Positions 16,821 to 25,568 of a DNA stretch of 64,000 nt are shown here, one piece after another (the first letter of the stretch is position 1; every line of letters begins with the position of its first letter). Source of the DNA: Opitutia bacterium (lineage in GTDB: Bacteria; Verrucomicrobiota; Verrucomicrobiia; Opitutales; Opitutaceae); the NCBI GenBank assembly GCA_947474365.1, contig CANJIU010000015.1, positions 1 to 64,000 on the forward strand, written 5' to 3'. The notes under the pieces were generated by a model. The model was not told where the DNA came from. It worked only from the letters and a program-made list of their open reading frames with translations, and did no database searches. A program made the translations under genes and the position numbers.

Positions 16821-17261
16821 GTGCGTTTTCTTGGCATTGATTACGGCGCCCGCCGCATCGGGCTCAGTTACGGCGATGAACTGGCCGTCGCGACGCCCCT
16901 GCCTGCGCTCATCGATGCCGATGCCGCCAAGCGTTGGACTGGACTCCTCACGGTGATCGCGCAACGGCGAATCACCGATCTCGTCCTCGGCTATCCGCTC
17001 AACATGGACGAGACCGCGGGTTTCAAGGCGAAGGAGGTCGAGGCGTTTGCGGCGCGCCTGAAGGCAGAGACGAAGCTGCCGGTGCATCTGGTCGACGAGC
17101 GGTTGAGCAGTTACGAGGCGGAATCGACGATCGCCAAGTCGAAGCGTCGCGACGTCCGGGCCAGCGGTATCATCGATTCCCGCGCGGCGACGATCATCCT
17201 GCAGGACTATTTGAATCTGCGGCTGCCACCGCCGGCTCCTGCAGAGGAGGAAATGTCGTGA
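16821..17261 (+). CDS. ruvX: Putative pre-16S rRNA nuclease / Holliday junction resolvase RuvX (YqgF)
   Basis: 146 residues from a GTG at 16821. This start gives the family N-terminus RFLGIDYGARRIGLSYGD; longer in-frame starts add unlikely sequence. Further motifs are LGYPLNMDETAG, VDERLSSYEAE and IIDSRAATIILQDYL, with conserved acidic residues of an RNase H-like fold. The function is 16S rRNA 5'-end maturation by family. The stop overlaps the GTG start of truA by 4 nt. Confidence 0.92.
   Translation: MRFLGIDYGARRIGLSYGDELAVATPLPALIDADAAKRWTGLLTVIAQRRITDLVLGYPLNMDETAGFKAKEVEAFAARLKAETKLPVHLVDERLSSYEAESTIAKSKRRDVRASGIIDSRAATIILQDYLNLRLPPPAPAEEEMS
17244..17250 (+). promoter_or_regulatory. Strong Shine-Dalgarno site for truA
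   Basis: GAGGAGG sits 7 nt upstream of the GTG at 17258. It lies inside the end of ruvX and supports translational coupling and the choice of truA start. Few other genes in this window have so clear a site. Confidence 0.75.
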
Positions 17262-17998
17262 ACGTGCGCCGGTGGAAATGCCTCTGCGCCTACGATGGCA
17301 CCACTTTTGCCGGCTGGCAGAGCCAGGCGGGCGGCACCGCAATTCAGGATGTCATCGAGGCGCGGCTCACGCAGATCTTCAAGGAACCACGACGCATCCA
17401 CGGCAGTGGTCGCACCGACTCGGGCGTGCATGCGCGGGCCCAGGTGTTTCACTTCGATGCCGAATGGAGTCACGCGCCGGAAAAACTCCTGGCGGCGTTT
17501 CGCGTCGGGTTGCCTCCTTCGATCCAAATCAAGTCGGTGCGCGCCGTCGCGGCCGGGTTTCATTCGCGGTTCGATGCGACCGGCAAGCGCTACGATTATT
17601 TTGTGCACCTCGGCGATGCGGACCCATTTACGCGGCCCTATTGCTGGACGTTCTTCAAGCCCCTGGATGTCGCGGCCATGCAAGCGGCGGCGGCAGTGCT
17701 GCACGGGCGGCACGATTTCCGCGCCTTCACTGCTTTGAATGGACCGGAACGGGAGGATACGGTGCGCGACATTCGCCGCCTCGACGTGAAACGTCGGGGG
17801 CGCACGATCCAGATCACCGCCGAGGCGGACGGGTTTCTCTACAAGATGGTGCGCAGCCTGGCGGGCATGCTGGTCGCCGTCGGCGAAGGCAAGCTCTCGG
17901 TCGCCGATGTCCGGCGCATCCTGCACTCGCGTGAGCGCACCGCGGCGGTGCAGACGGCTCCGGCGCAGGGCTTGTTCCTGACCAAGGTCTTTTATTGA
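17258..17998 (+). CDS. truA: tRNA pseudouridine(38-40) synthase TruA
   Basis: 246 residues from the GTG at 17258. The catalytic Asp is in SGRTDSGVHARAQ. YDGTTFAGWQSQ and FLYKMVRSLAG are family motifs, and length is normal. It makes pseudouridine at positions 38-40 of the tRNA anticodon arm. The start overlaps the stop of ruvX and has a strong Shine-Dalgarno site. comF follows after 9 nt, so ruvX-truA-comF-accD look like one operon. Confidence 0.96.
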   Translation: MNVRRWKCLCAYDGTTFAGWQSQAGGTAIQDVIEARLTQIFKEPRRIHGSGRTDSGVHARAQVFHFDAEWSHAPEKLLAAFRVGLPPSIQIKSVRAVAAGFHSRFDATGKRYDYFVHLGDADPFTRPYCWTFFKPLDVAAMQAAAAVLHGRHDFRAFTALNGPEREDTVRDIRRLDVKRRGRTIQITAEADGFLYKMVRSLAGMLVAVGEGKLSVADVRRILHSRERTAAVQTAPAQGLFLTKVFY

Positions 17999-18007
17999 AA
18001 GGTCGCG

Positions 18008-18760
18008 ATGGGAGTGTCCGCCGCAGATTTTATCCGCGATTTAAGTGATGTGATTTTTCCGCCCAGCTGCGTGCATTGCCGGGCCCTGGTGGAGCCCTCC
18101 GGCGCCGAGGAGCGGCCGGCGTTTCGCCATGTTTGTCAACGCTGCGTCTCACAACTTGAGTTCGTGCGGCCACCGCATTGCACGACGTGCGGACATCCGT
18201 TTTACGGTGTCGTGGAGGGAGGTCGGATGTGCGTGAAATGCGAAGGACTCGACCCGGCCTTCCGGGAAGGGCGCACGGCGGTCCTCTTCAAGGGCGCCGC
18301 CCGTTCCCTCGTGATCGAGCTCAAGTATCATCGTGGCCTGCATGTGCTGGAGGATATGACGGAGATATTCCGGCGCGTGCCGGAACTGATCGCGCACGTC
18401 CGCGGAGCGACACTCGTCCCCGTGCCGTTGCATCCAAGGAAGGCGCGCGAACGCGGCTACAACCAGGCCCTGCTTCTCGCCCAAGCATTGGCCGCGGCGG
18501 CCGGGGAGGGAGCACGCGTCGAGCCGCTGCTTCGGCGGGTCGTCGACACCCAAACGCAAACCGCCTTCGATCGTCGGACCCGGATGGCGAATCTGAAAAA
18601 TGCCTTTGCACTCGTCCGGGGCGCGGACCTTAATCCGTCGCTTCATTATGTTCTGGTTGACGACGTTTTCACGACTGGCTCCACACTCAATAGCTGTGCT
18701 CGCGCGCTCCGCCGGGCCGGTGCGGTGAATCTCGACGTTGTCACGTTTGGCCACGGCTGA
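18008..18760 (+). CDS. ComF family phosphoribosyltransferase-like protein
   Basis: 250 residues. The N-terminal zinc-binding region has Cys pairs CVHC, CQRC, CTTC and CVKC (residues about 20-80). The C-terminal phosphoribosyltransferase domain has RGYNQA and the PRPP-binding motif VLVDDVFTTGSTLNSC. ComF-family proteins are linked to DNA uptake in competent bacteria and are widespread elsewhere with an unclear role. It lies 9 nt after truA and 6 nt before accD. Confidence 0.9.
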   Translation: MGVSAADFIRDLSDVIFPPSCVHCRALVEPSGAEERPAFRHVCQRCVSQLEFVRPPHCTTCGHPFYGVVEGGRMCVKCEGLDPAFREGRTAVLFKGAARSLVIELKYHRGLHVLEDMTEIFRRVPELIAHVRGATLVPVPLHPRKARERGYNQALLLAQALAAAAGEGARVEPLLRRVVDTQTQTAFDRRTRMANLKNAFALVRGADLNPSLHYVLVDDVFTTGSTLNSCARALRRAGAVNLDVVTFGHG

Positions 18761-18766
18761 CCCGCT

Positions 18767-19645
18767 ATGCATTTCGACAAACCCACCTACTCGGTGCGGA
18801 AATCCCGCCGGAAGGACATCCCCAAGGGGATTTACACGAAGGATCCCGCGACCGGTGACATTGTTTTCAACAAGGAGGTCGAGGACAACCAGATGGTGGT
18901 GCCCAAGAGCGGACACCATTTCCCGATCGGCGCCCGGGCGCGGATCGCGCGGTTGATTGACGAGGGGACGTTTGTCGAGGCCGATGCCGGGATCCGCTCG
19001 AGCGACCCGTTGAAGTTTGTCGACTCCCAGGCGTATCCTGATCGCATCAAGCGGTACGAAAAGGAAAGCGGTCTGCCCGAGGCCGTCATTTGCGGTACCG
19101 GGAAGATCCTCGGCATCGAGGTGTCCGTCGCCGTCATGGACTTCAAGTTTTGCGGCGGAGCGATGGGGGCGGCGGCGGGGGAAAAAATCACCCGCGCGAT
19201 TGAGACCGCGACCACGAAGAAGATCCCCTGCATCATCTTCAGCGCCTCCGGTGGGGCCCGCATGCAGGAGGGCATTTACTCTCTCATGCAGATGGCCAAG
19301 ACCAGCGCCGCGCTCGGGCGACTGGCACAGGCCGGATTGCCGTTCATCTCGGTGCTTACGCATCCGACGATGGGTGGCGTGACCGCCAGCTTTGCGACCC
19401 TGGGTGACGTGATCATTGCGGAACCCGGTGCACTGATCGGATTTGCCGGCGCGCGGGTCATCAAGGACACCACGAAGCAGACGTTACCCCCCGGGTTCCA
19501 AACCGCCGAGTTTCTGCTCAAGCACGGCCTTGTCGACCAGATCGTGAGCCGGCTGGAGATGCGAGAGCGCCTGCATCGAATTCTCTCGGCACTGCACCTG
19601 CGGAAGAAGACGGCGGTGCCAGCCATGGCGACCGCCGGTTTGTGA
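18767..19645 (+). CDS. accD: Acetyl-CoA carboxylase carboxyltransferase beta subunit, zinc ribbon lost
   Basis: 292 residues. The carboxyltransferase core is intact: FSASGGARMQEGIYSLMQM, HPTMGGVTASFATLGD and IGFAGARVI. It transfers carboxyl from biotin to acetyl-CoA, the first step in fatty acid synthesis, with the AccA subunit (not in this window). The N-terminal segment that in other AccD proteins is a four-Cys zinc ribbon is present as a scaffold, but all four Cys are replaced: YTKDPATGDIV where CxxC is usual, and VVPKSGHHFPI where VCPKCGHHF is usual. The GHHF end is kept. Not truncated; the ribbon region has full length. Confidence 0.93.
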   Translation: MHFDKPTYSVRKSRRKDIPKGIYTKDPATGDIVFNKEVEDNQMVVPKSGHHFPIGARARIARLIDEGTFVEADAGIRSSDPLKFVDSQAYPDRIKRYEKESGLPEAVICGTGKILGIEVSVAVMDFKFCGGAMGAAAGEKITRAIETATTKKIPCIIFSASGGARMQEGIYSLMQMAKTSAALGRLAQAGLPFISVLTHPTMGGVTASFATLGDVIIAEPGALIGFAGARVIKDTTKQTLPPGFQTAEFLLKHGLVDQIVSRLEMRERLHRILSALHLRKKTAVPAMATAGL

Positions 19646-19727
19646 GGCGTTGGGCTGGCGCCGTGACCTGGCTACGGCCGTGTCGGTCGGGGCGGAAAAA
19701 TCGTTCGCTCGTTTTCGGCCGATTCTG

Positions 19728-21005
19728 ATGACACCTGCCCGAGATACGGCCGGTTATGCCGCGGTCGCGGATTTCCTCTTCGCTCAGAAGGCGCACGGCG
19801 CCAAGTTTGGCGTTGATCGGATGGCGCTTCTTGCCGCCGCCCTGGGGCATCCGGAACGTACGGTGCCTGCTATTCAAGTGGCGGGGACCAACGGCAAGGG
19901 TTCGGTCGCGGCGATGCTCGATTCCATTTTGCACGCCGCCCGCTGGCGCACGGGGCTCTTCACCTCGCCGCATCTCGTCCACCTCGGTGAACGCGTGCAG
20001 GTGGGGCGGCGCTGCCTCACCGAGGCCGAGATTGTCGCTTATTTCGCCGAACTGCAGCCCATCGCCGCCCGGCTCGCCGCGGGCCACGCGGACGATCGCC
20101 CGAGTTTTTTCGAGTACATGACGGCGATGGCGCTTTTGCAGTTTTCCCGCCAGCGGTGCGACATCGGGGTCATCGAAGTGGGGCTGGGCGGCCGGCTCGA
20201 TGCCACAACCGTCGTTACCCCTGAAGTGGCGGTAATCACTTCCATCGCGATGGATCACTGCGAAATCCTCGGCGACACACTGGAAAAAATCGCGCGGGAG
20301 AAAGCGGGCATCATCAAACCAGGCCGGCCGGTGGTCCTGGGGCGCATGCCGGTCGAGGCGGAGAACACCATACGGGCCATTGCCCGGGAGCGCGGCGCGC
20401 CGGTGCAATCGGTCGAGGAGGTCTTCGGTCACGATGTCGCCGCCTATCCGCACACAAACTTAGAGGGTGACTACCAGCGTTGGAATGCCGCCACCGCCAC
20501 CCTGGTCGCGCGCGCGCTGCCGGCGAAATGGGCGATCAGCGACGAAGCGATCACGCTCGGGCTGGCGCATGTGGACTGGCCGGGCCGCTGGCAACGTGTG
20601 CAACTCGGAGGACGACTGACGATCCTCGACGCGTCGCACAATCCGGAGGGTGCGCAGGTGCTCGACGCCAACCTCGCCCACCTTGTCGCGGAAACCGGCC
20701 GCGCGCCCGTGGTGATCACCGGCGTGCTCGGCGTTGCCCGGGCGCGGCCGCTGATCGAAACCATCGCGCGGCACGCGCGGGAAATTCATTTTGTCGTTCC
20801 CCACCAGCCACGGGCCTGTTCGTTCGAGGACCTTGAGTCGCTGGTGCCGGCGGAATTTCGCGCCCGCGGGGGCCGCGTGGTGCGCGCGCGCGTCGAGGAA
20901 CTTTTCCCCTCGCGTGACCGCTGCACCGTGGGCGGAGCGGACGACGTGGTGGTCGTGACCGGATCCATCTACCTCTTGGGCGAGGTGATGGCGCGCTTGG
21001 GCTGA
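19728..21005 (+). CDS. folC: Dihydrofolate synthase / folylpolyglutamate synthase
   Basis: 425 residues from the ATG at 19728. The Mur-ligase P-loop is AGTNGKGSVAAML, then FTSPHLVHLGERVQ, GLGGRLDATT and the C-terminal LDASHNPEGA. It adds glutamate to dihydropteroate and to folates with ATP. In-frame upstream codons back to 19650 read into the accD end and lack family residues. It closes the ruvX-truA-comF-accD-folC run. Confidence 0.94.
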   Translation: MTPARDTAGYAAVADFLFAQKAHGAKFGVDRMALLAAALGHPERTVPAIQVAGTNGKGSVAAMLDSILHAARWRTGLFTSPHLVHLGERVQVGRRCLTEAEIVAYFAELQPIAARLAAGHADDRPSFFEYMTAMALLQFSRQRCDIGVIEVGLGGRLDATTVVTPEVAVITSIAMDHCEILGDTLEKIAREKAGIIKPGRPVVLGRMPVEAENTIRAIARERGAPVQSVEEVFGHDVAAYPHTNLEGDYQRWNAATATLVARALPAKWAISDEAITLGLAHVDWPGRWQRVQLGGRLTILDASHNPEGAQVLDANLAHLVAETGRAPVVITGVLGVARARPLIETIARHAREIHFVVPHQPRACSFEDLESLVPAEFRARGGRVVRARVEELFPSRDRCTVGGADDVVVVTGSIYLLGEVMARLG

Positions 21006-21083
21006 CGCAAGGCATGCGGACCGGACGGATTCCGACTCGCCCGTTTGCGCACCGGCCTGCAAGAGTTCGCCGACCCCACACCC

Positions 21084-22463
21084 ATGCGCCTCGCTCTCGG
21101 CCTCACGGCTTTCCTCCTTTTTATTGTGCCAGTTCACGCCGCCGATGGACTCGCGGGCCGGCTCTTGGACAAGGTCGCTTGCCAGGCCGACAACTCGCAG
21201 CTCTACGCGCTCTACGTTCCGTCGGCCTATACACCGCAGAAAAAATGGCCGGTGATATTCTGTTTCGACCCGGGCGCGCGCGGCAAGGTGCCGGTCGAGC
21301 GGTTGCAGGCGGCTGCGGAGAAATATGGGTACATCGTGGCGGGCTCGCTCAACTCCCGCAACGGCCCATGGGCGGCCAACGCCGCTGCGATCCAGGCCAT
21401 GGTGCGCGACGTGGAGTCGCATCTCGCGGTCGATGTGAAACGCGTTTACACGGCGGGCCTGTCCGGAGGGGCACGGGTGGCGACGCAGGTCGCGCTCGGC
21501 GGGTTGGCGAAAGGCGTGATCGCGTGCAGCGCGGGTTTTCCCACGAGTGAGGACGGCGTTCCCGGGAAAGTGCCGTTTGTGTTTTTCGGCACTGCGGGCG
21601 TCGAGGATTTCAACCACGGCGAACTGCGACGGCTCGATGGCGAATTGGAGTCGCGGAAAGCGACGCACCGAATCGTAATCTTTCAGGGCGGCCACGAGTG
21701 GGCGCCCGTGCCGCTCCTGGCGGAGGCAGTGGAGTGGTTCGAATTGCAGGCGATGCGGAACGGCACCCGCGAGAAGGACGGGACGTTTGTGGCGGCGCAA
21801 TGGGAGGCGCGTTCCGCCGCGGTGCCGGCTGTGCCAGCGCTGGCGAAATGGCGGGCACAGAAGTCGCTCGTCGCGGACTTCAAGGGGCTCATGGATGTGT
21901 CCGCGCTTGAGAAATTGGTGAAGGACCTGGGCGCCTCACGGCCGGTGAAGGATGAACTCAAGGCCGAGCGGCAGGCGCAGCAAAAGGAGGAAGACCTCAT
22001 GAGTGAATTGGGAGAGATGGCTGCGGGAGGATCCGCCGCCCGCATGCGGAAGCTGACGGCGGACCTGCGGCAGCGCTCGACTGTCGCCGAGGATACGGCC
22101 GACCGGCAGATGGTGCGGCGGGTGATCGGCGGCTTTGGTTCATCGGGGCGGGACGCGACGCGCGCGATGTTTGAAAACGGGGAATATGCCGACGCGGCGA
22201 TCGTGCTCGAAATGCTGGCGGAGTTTCGGCCCGGGCAGTCGCGCACCCTCTACGATCTGGCCCGGGCCCGCGCCGGTGCGGGCGAAAAGAAAAAAGCCCT
22301 CGAAGCGCTGCAACAGGCGGCGGACGCCGGACTTTCCGACGCCCCGCGGGTGGAGGCCGAAAAACTGTTTGGGAAACTGCGCAGTGAACCGGCCTACCAG
22401 ACGGCGCTGGCGAAAATTCGCGGGAATCCCCCCGAGCCAGCCGGGCGCGGGCGGGGCCGGTAA
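21084..22463 (+). CDS. Exported alpha/beta-hydrolase (esterase) with helical C-terminal repeats
   Basis: 459 residues from the ATG at 21084, which gives a signal peptide (LTAFLLFIVPVHA). The alpha/beta-hydrolase domain, similar to PHB-depolymerase/feruloyl-esterase-like proteins, has the nucleophile elbow GLSGGARVATQ and a His in FQGGHEWAP. Residues about 250-340 are charged and helical; residues about 370-440 form TPR-like helices (ENGEYADAAIVLEML). The tail is GRGRGR. It probably cleaves esters outside the cytoplasm. The substrate is unknown. Confidence 0.75.
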   Translation: MRLALGLTAFLLFIVPVHAADGLAGRLLDKVACQADNSQLYALYVPSAYTPQKKWPVIFCFDPGARGKVPVERLQAAAEKYGYIVAGSLNSRNGPWAANAAAIQAMVRDVESHLAVDVKRVYTAGLSGGARVATQVALGGLAKGVIACSAGFPTSEDGVPGKVPFVFFGTAGVEDFNHGELRRLDGELESRKATHRIVIFQGGHEWAPVPLLAEAVEWFELQAMRNGTREKDGTFVAAQWEARSAAVPAVPALAKWRAQKSLVADFKGLMDVSALEKLVKDLGASRPVKDELKAERQAQQKEEDLMSELGEMAAGGSAARMRKLTADLRQRSTVAEDTADRQMVRRVIGGFGSSGRDATRAMFENGEYADAAIVLEMLAEFRPGQSRTLYDLARARAGAGEKKKALEALQQAADAGLSDAPRVEAEKLFGKLRSEPAYQTALAKIRGNPPEPAGRGRGR

Positions 22464-22476
22464 ACGGCGCGGACAG

Positions 22477-24021
22477 TTACGCGAGTTTCACCAGGTCCGC
22501 GGTCGCTGGCACATCCTTGATGATTTGTGACGGCTCGGGACCGACCCCGAGGTAGCGGAGGTTCGGGAGCCTTTCGGCGGCGGGCCACACCGTGCCCTCG
22601 TAGGCGACATCGAGCGTGGCTTTCATCATCGCGGCGACGTAGCGCTGGGCGTTCTCCGGGAGATCGGCGAAGCGGCGAATTTGGGAGATGTCTTCCGTCC
22701 ACCCGGCATGGCGGGTGTAGATGGGTCGGAGCGTCTTGCGCACGGCCTCGTTGCGCGGCACATGGCGAACGACCTTTCCGGTCGTGTCTTGGTACGAGGT
22801 GCAGATGAGGAGTTCACCGCGCCATTCGCCGGAGTGCGTGAGGGCGTCGGACTTGTTGATCATCACATCCTGGAAGCCGCCGTAGCGCAGGGCATCGCCC
22901 TTCTCCACCGCGTCAAACCAGCCGACCATGCGCTGGCGGCCCGTGCTGGTGCCGAACTCGATTTGCTTCAGCTTCACCGCGAGCGGGTGGGAGTCGTCCA
23001 TCTGGGTGAGGAACGTGTGCGTGCCGACCTTGGTGTCGTAGGCCTTGGCGACCCCAAACGTGTGGATGCGCTGCACCGGAATGCCGGCGCTCTCGAAAAA
23101 TTCTGGCGTGTAAGTGTGTGACGCCGTGACGTTGGGCGAGAAGCCGTGGCGTTTGTCGAGCCAGTAGGCCTGGCCGAATTCGCCGATGATGGTGCGGCCG
23201 GCCGCGACTTCGCGCAGGATCAGTTCCCTGACTTCGCCGATGTTCTTGGCGAGCGCCGTGCCCGCGGCCCAGTAGGTGGCCGTGAGGGCTTCGAGATTGA
23301 GCGTAAACGGCGTGGCGCCGCGGAATTTCGAAAAATCGAATTCATCCTTGGCGAACACGCCGAGTTCGATCGCCTCGGCGTTGGCGCGCTGCTCCGCCGC
23401 GGTCAACCGGTCGAAGAACGCGGACCAGGCCGACTCGCTGACGCGGCACACGTGCTGGATCGTGCGGCAGGCGCGATCGGCGCGTTGGGCGAGCTTGCGC
23501 GCGAAGAAATTCGGTCCGGCCAGAAAATCGGAATACGTGATTTGCTGCTGGCCGACCTCGTCGAGATAAGCCGGGGTGATGCCACGCCCGGTCGAGCCGC
23601 GCGCCTCTTCGGCGAGAACGTTGACGCGGTAATCCTCCCATGCGAGGTCGAGCAGCCGGTGTGTGAGATCCGAGACCAAGGTGCGCTCGTCGATCAACAG
23701 TCGGGAGAGAATGGCGTGACCCTTCCGCTCGAGGGGCAGTGTTTCCCACCAGATTTTGCGGGGATCGGCGACCACGCCGCTGCCGATGCAGAGATGGGCC
23801 GCGTCGCGGACCACCACGCCGGCCGGCAGGAGGTTCAGCTTGATGCCGCCGGCGGTGTGGCCGGAGTTGGCGCCGCCGTTGACCTTGAGCACGACGGAGA
23901 CGGGTGCGCCGGTGCCGCGGAGTTCGTCGGCGACCTCGGGAATCAGACGGCCTTTGCCCTCGTCGCCGAGAGAGATGCCCACATCGGCGATGAGCTGGCT
24001 GGAGAAGGGGAGCAGTGACAT
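22477..24021 (-). CDS. purA: Divergent adenylosuccinate synthetase
   Basis: 514 residues from the ATG at 24021, longer than the usual 430. The P-loop is [11 protein letters not shown] with the catalytic Asp kept, and the catalytic His is in [19 protein letters not shown], the IMP-loop region [14 protein letters not shown] and [13 protein letters not shown] are recognisable. The usual signatures QWGDEGKGK and GIGPAYxxKxxR are not kept. Extra sequence lies in the middle (about residues 175-260) and elsewhere. It joins IMP and aspartate with GTP in AMP synthesis, by family. Active-site residues suggest it is functional. An alternative start is at 24048. Confidence 0.85.
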   Translation of the reverse strand: MSLLPFSSQLIADVGISLGDEGKGRLIPEVADELRGTGAPVSVVLKVNGGANSGHTAGGIKLNLLPAGVVVRDAAHLCIGSGVVADPRKIWWETLPLERKGHAILSRLLIDERTLVSDLTHRLLDLAWEDYRVNVLAEEARGSTGRGITPAYLDEVGQQQITYSDFLAGPNFFARKLAQRADRACRTIQHVCRVSESAWSAFFDRLTAAEQRANAEAIELGVFAKDEFDFSKFRGATPFTLNLEALTATYWAAGTALAKNIGEVRELILREVAAGRTIIGEFGQAYWLDKRHGFSPNVTASHTYTPEFFESAGIPVQRIHTFGVAKAYDTKVGTHTFLTQMDDSHPLAVKLKQIEFGTSTGRQRMVGWFDAVEKGDALRYGGFQDVMINKSDALTHSGEWRGELLICTSYQDTTGKVVRHVPRNEAVRKTLRPIYTRHAGWTEDISQIRRFADLPENAQRYVAAMMKATLDVAYEGTVWPAAERLPNLRYLGVGPEPSQIIKDVPATADLVKLA

Positions 24022-24223
24022 GGTTGCGTGAAAAGCAACCGAGCTCATGGAAACCCTGTTGCCGGACAGTGAAAACGCGACGAGCGGGGCGAGCGCAAAC
24101 AAATTTCTGAGGAATCAAGGCGACCCGGCCCAAAAAGTGCCCGTCGATCGGAAGGATTCACCGTTGTCGTTCGCGGTTTTGCTGTCGTCAAATCCGCTCT
24201 GAACCGCTCTCTGACGGCTCCCC

Positions 24224-25525
24224 ATGAATTACCCGGTACAAACTTCAAGCTGGACCCGCTGGGCCGCGGCGTGGCTCGTGTTCGCATCGCTGTTCGCCGC
24301 GGTGCGGCTTCACGCTGGGGCGCCGCGATTTTCCGATCCCGCGCAGGACGTCAACCGGGTGATTGAGTTGTTGGACCGTCGCCTGGACCTGATGCCCGAG
24401 ATCGCGGCGTGGAAACGGCAGCACCAGCAGCCGGTCACCGACCTCGAACGCGAGCGCCTGGTGTTGCAGCAATCAGTGGCTGAGGCCGGGGCCATCCACC
24501 TTGAGCCCGAGGCGGCCCGGGCCTTCTTTCACGTCCAGATTCTCATGGCGCGGGCGGTCCAGGAAAATCTCCTGGAACGCTGGCAATCAGGGGGCCCTCC
24601 GCCTCCCGTCGCGCGCGATTTGGCCAAGGTACTCAGGCCGCAGCTCGATGCGATCGGCCGCGACCTCCTGTCTGGCGTGTACCTCGCGACCGCTGCGCTC
24701 GCCGAAGCCGGGGAGCCGGAGTTGATCCGGCGCGTGGCCAGGCTCAGCCGGCACCCGGGGATCACCGGCGACCACATTGCCCAGCTCGCGCGCGCTCTCG
24801 CGGCCATGCGTATCACGGCTGCGCCTACGCTCGCCGTCCTCCGGCGTGTCGGCTATTTGCGTGTCGGCACGACCGGCGATTACGCGCCGTTTAGCAGCGA
24901 TGCCGGCGGCGAATTGCGCGGACTCGATGTCGTACTCGCCGAGTCGCTCGCAAATGAATGGGGCGTGACGCCCGTCTTTGTCCGGACCACTTGGCCGACG
25001 CTGATGGCCGATCTGCAACAACGCCGGTTCGACCTCGCCGCCTCCGGAATTTCAGTGACGCCAGAGCGCAGCCGTCTGGCCGATTTTTCCGTGCCGTACC
25101 ATGTCGACGGTAAGACACCGATCGCGCGGCGGGCGGAGGTGGCCCGGTTTTCGTCGCTGGAGAAGATCGATCAACCCGGCGTGAGGATCGTCGTCAACCC
25201 GGGTGGGACGAACGAGCGTTTCGTGCGCGAGCACATCAAGCGAGCGGTGATCGTTGTTCATCCCGACAACCGCACGATTTTCGACGAGATCATCGCCAGG
25301 CGGGCGGATGTGATGATTACCGATGCGATCGAGGTGCGGTTACAGGAGCGACATCATCCCGAGCTCGCGGGGACCATGTCGACCCCGCTGACGCAGGCCG
25401 GGAAAGCGATCCTGATTACTTCCGGATCGGAATTGACGGCGCAAACAAATGCCTGGCTGGAGCCCCGGGTGCGGCGGGGAGAGATTGCGGACCAGATGGA
25501 AAAGGCGCTCGCGGAAGCGAAATAG
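24224..25525 (+). CDS. Exported chorismate mutase (AroQ-gamma) fused to cyclohexadienyl dehydratase (PheC)
   Basis: 433 residues with a signal peptide (about residues 1-32). Residues about 38-190 match the secreted AroQ-gamma chorismate mutases: RVIELLDRRLDLMPEIAAWK, then DLERERLVLQQ and FFHVQILMARAVQENLL. Residues about 200-430 match periplasmic cyclohexadienyl dehydratases and related solute-binding proteins: LRVGTTGDYAPFS, TTWPTLMADL, ASGISVTPERSR, GKTPIARR and VNPGGTNERFV. Together the two domains would convert chorismate to prephenate and then to phenylpyruvate (or arogenate to phenylalanine) outside the cytoplasm. No aminotransferase with a signal peptide lies next to it. Assignment is by motif, not by alignment. 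Confidence 0.85.
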   Translation: MNYPVQTSSWTRWAAAWLVFASLFAAVRLHAGAPRFSDPAQDVNRVIELLDRRLDLMPEIAAWKRQHQQPVTDLERERLVLQQSVAEAGAIHLEPEAARAFFHVQILMARAVQENLLERWQSGGPPPPVARDLAKVLRPQLDAIGRDLLSGVYLATAALAEAGEPELIRRVARLSRHPGITGDHIAQLARALAAMRITAAPTLAVLRRVGYLRVGTTGDYAPFSSDAGGELRGLDVVLAESLANEWGVTPVFVRTTWPTLMADLQQRRFDLAASGISVTPERSRLADFSVPYHVDGKTPIARRAEVARFSSLEKIDQPGVRIVVNPGGTNERFVREHIKRAVIVVHPDNRTIFDEIIARRADVMITDAIEVRLQERHHPELAGTMSTPLTQAGKAILITSGSELTAQTNAWLEPRVRRGEIADQMEKALAEAK

Positions 25526-25568
25526 GGGAGGGCGTGGGAGCGGCCGCGGCCGGCGTCGCCACCGTCGA

